Of a stretch of 64,000 bases of DNA, positions 63,426 through 64,000 are shown piece after piece. The notes beneath the pieces are model-generated. The model did no database searches and was not told where the DNA came from. It worked only from the letters and a program-made list of their open reading frames with translations. The position numbers and the translations under genes are program-made. Where the stretch lies: positions 186,001 through 250,000 of the forward strand of contig NZ_JBOIUB010000003.1 in assembly GCF_050749885.1 (NCBI RefSeq). The letters run 5' to 3'. The number at the start of each line of letters is the position of its first letter. The first letter of the stretch is position 1. Source of the stretch: Zooshikella sp050749885. GTDB lineage: Bacteria > Pseudomonadota > Gammaproteobacteria > Pseudomonadales > Zooshikellaceae.

Positions 63426-63971
63426 TTGAGCTGTACTCAGCACCATTACCAAGACCTCATTAACCTGTTTAATCACTGTTTTGCCGAAACGCATAATACG
63501 TATCTTATCAAAGGTGATGATGAGCCCATTTACTTGCCAGCCAATGAACAATGCCCTCACCATGGGATTTATTTTGCCCATGGCTATTTCAGCAGCGCTT
63601 TGCATGAATGCGCACACTGGTTTATTGCGGGAAACCAGCGACGACAACAGGTTGATTATGGCTACTGGTATGAACCTGATGGACGCACTAAAGCCCAACA
63701 ACAGCTTTTCGAGAAAGTAGAAATCAAACCCCAAGCTGTTGAATGGATTTTATCCGTTGCTGCAGATTATCCATTTAGGGTAAGTATTGATAATTTAAAT
63801 AACGAGGCTATTAACCCTCAACCCTTTAAAGAGGCCATTTACCAACAGGTTAAAGTTTATGCTCAGCAGGGGTTACCCTTGCGGGCAGAAAAATTTCGGC
63901 AAGCACTCAGTCAATTTTATCAAACCGAAAAAACGATTAATTTGACGTTCTTTTCGACCGAACACTGTTAA
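63426..63971 (+). CDS. epmC: elongation factor P hydroxylase
   Basis: A 181-residue EpmC (YfcM), the enzyme that hydroxylates the beta-lysylated lysine of translation factor EF-P. I start it at a TTG (63426), with GGAG 7 bases upstream. This gives a length and N-terminus (LSCTQHHYQDLINLFNHCF) that fit E. coli EpmC (182 residues). An ATG at 63372 lies inside the hairpin loop and would add 18 residues. Recognised blocks: TYLIKGDDEPIYLPA, SALHECAHWFIAG (His-Glu metal motif), DYGYWYEPDGR and KPQAVEWILSVAADYPF. Partners epmA and epmB are not in the window. Confidence 0.93.
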   Translation: MSCTQHHYQDLINLFNHCFAETHNTYLIKGDDEPIYLPANEQCPHHGIYFAHGYFSSALHECAHWFIAGNQRRQQVDYGYWYEPDGRTKAQQQLFEKVEIKPQAVEWILSVAADYPFRVSIDNLNNEAINPQPFKEAIYQQVKVYAQQGLPLRAEKFRQALSQFYQTEKTINLTFFSTEHC

Positions 63972-64000
63972 TTATTTATCCCTTATAAAACTGCTGTAGA

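Overview
The window reads as an ordinary chromosomal stretch of a free-living, probably marine gammaproteobacterium of the Oceanospirillales/Pseudomonas-relative type. The evidence is gltX beside tRNA-Glu, aceK, epmC, a zapB-like gene, mepA, a class II PHA synthase, a short-LOV/LitR light cluster of the Pseudomonas kind, and moderately AT-rich DNA. I see no rRNA, CRISPR array, insertion sequence, integrase or prophage, and I cannot name the species.

Layout. 1-3957: an R-body (Reb) locus with at least four RebB-type genes on the minus strand, the last cut by the window edge. Beside them lies a divergent regulator that joins a degenerate NtrC-type AAA+ domain to an AraC DNA-binding domain. 4138-6530: a YadG/YadH-type ABC exporter and a PA2817-like gene. 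6632-9920: PHA metabolism (phaZ-like, phaC, divergent phasin). 10133-21156: a small membrane protein gene, then a light-response cluster: epimerase, photolyase, SnoaL-like, DUF2878, short LOV photoreceptor, DUF523/DUF1722, LitR-like MerR regulator, SDR, FAD oxidoreductase, DUF1365 and CFA-type methyltransferase. Three intergenic regions here carry paired TGTACA-type boxes that match the known LitR operator design. 21333-23536: four tRNAs (Glu, Gly, Glu, Ala) and gltX. 24368-31027: fused indolepyruvate ferredoxin oxidoreductase, leucine dehydrogenase-like enzyme and an M20 peptidase. 31446-39783: mepA, a NagX-like acyltransferase, GNAT, lipoprotein, a 37-residue membrane protein, a large hypothetical, glutaredoxin and gamma-glutamyltransferase. 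39888-45110: an AT-rich accessory patch (methyltransferase-like protein, cupin, LysR, unknown 74-mer, HAD phosphatase, zinc-ribbon membrane protein). 45652-50476: YbaK-like deacylase, a MoaD/ThiS-like protein paired with a BNR-repeat protein, and the DUF2157-DUF4401-GDYXXLXY membrane triad. 50811-62520: a periplasmic solute-binding protein, two chemoreceptors, a very large BvgS-like hybrid sensor and aceK. 62741-63971: zapB-like and epmC.

How genes work together. The reb genes would supply R-body subunits under the adjacent regulator. In the light cluster the LOV protein and LitR-like repressor would gate DNA repair and membrane-lipid genes through the shared operators. Indolepyruvate oxidoreductase and the amino-acid dehydrogenase suit amino-acid catabolism.

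Most noteworthy: (1) the Reb regulator has lost the sigma54-contacting GAFTGA loop and carries an AraC domain; (2) the BvgS-like sensor lacks the phosphorylatable His of both its H-box and its HPt domain and has no recognisable receiver Asp, yet keeps a good ATPase domain, so it looks like a pseudo-phosphorelay; (3) the LOV-LitR cluster with three operator-like sites; (4) dispersed hairpins and repeats, including one pair with compensatory stem changes. Functions rest on recognising families by eye. No database search was run.
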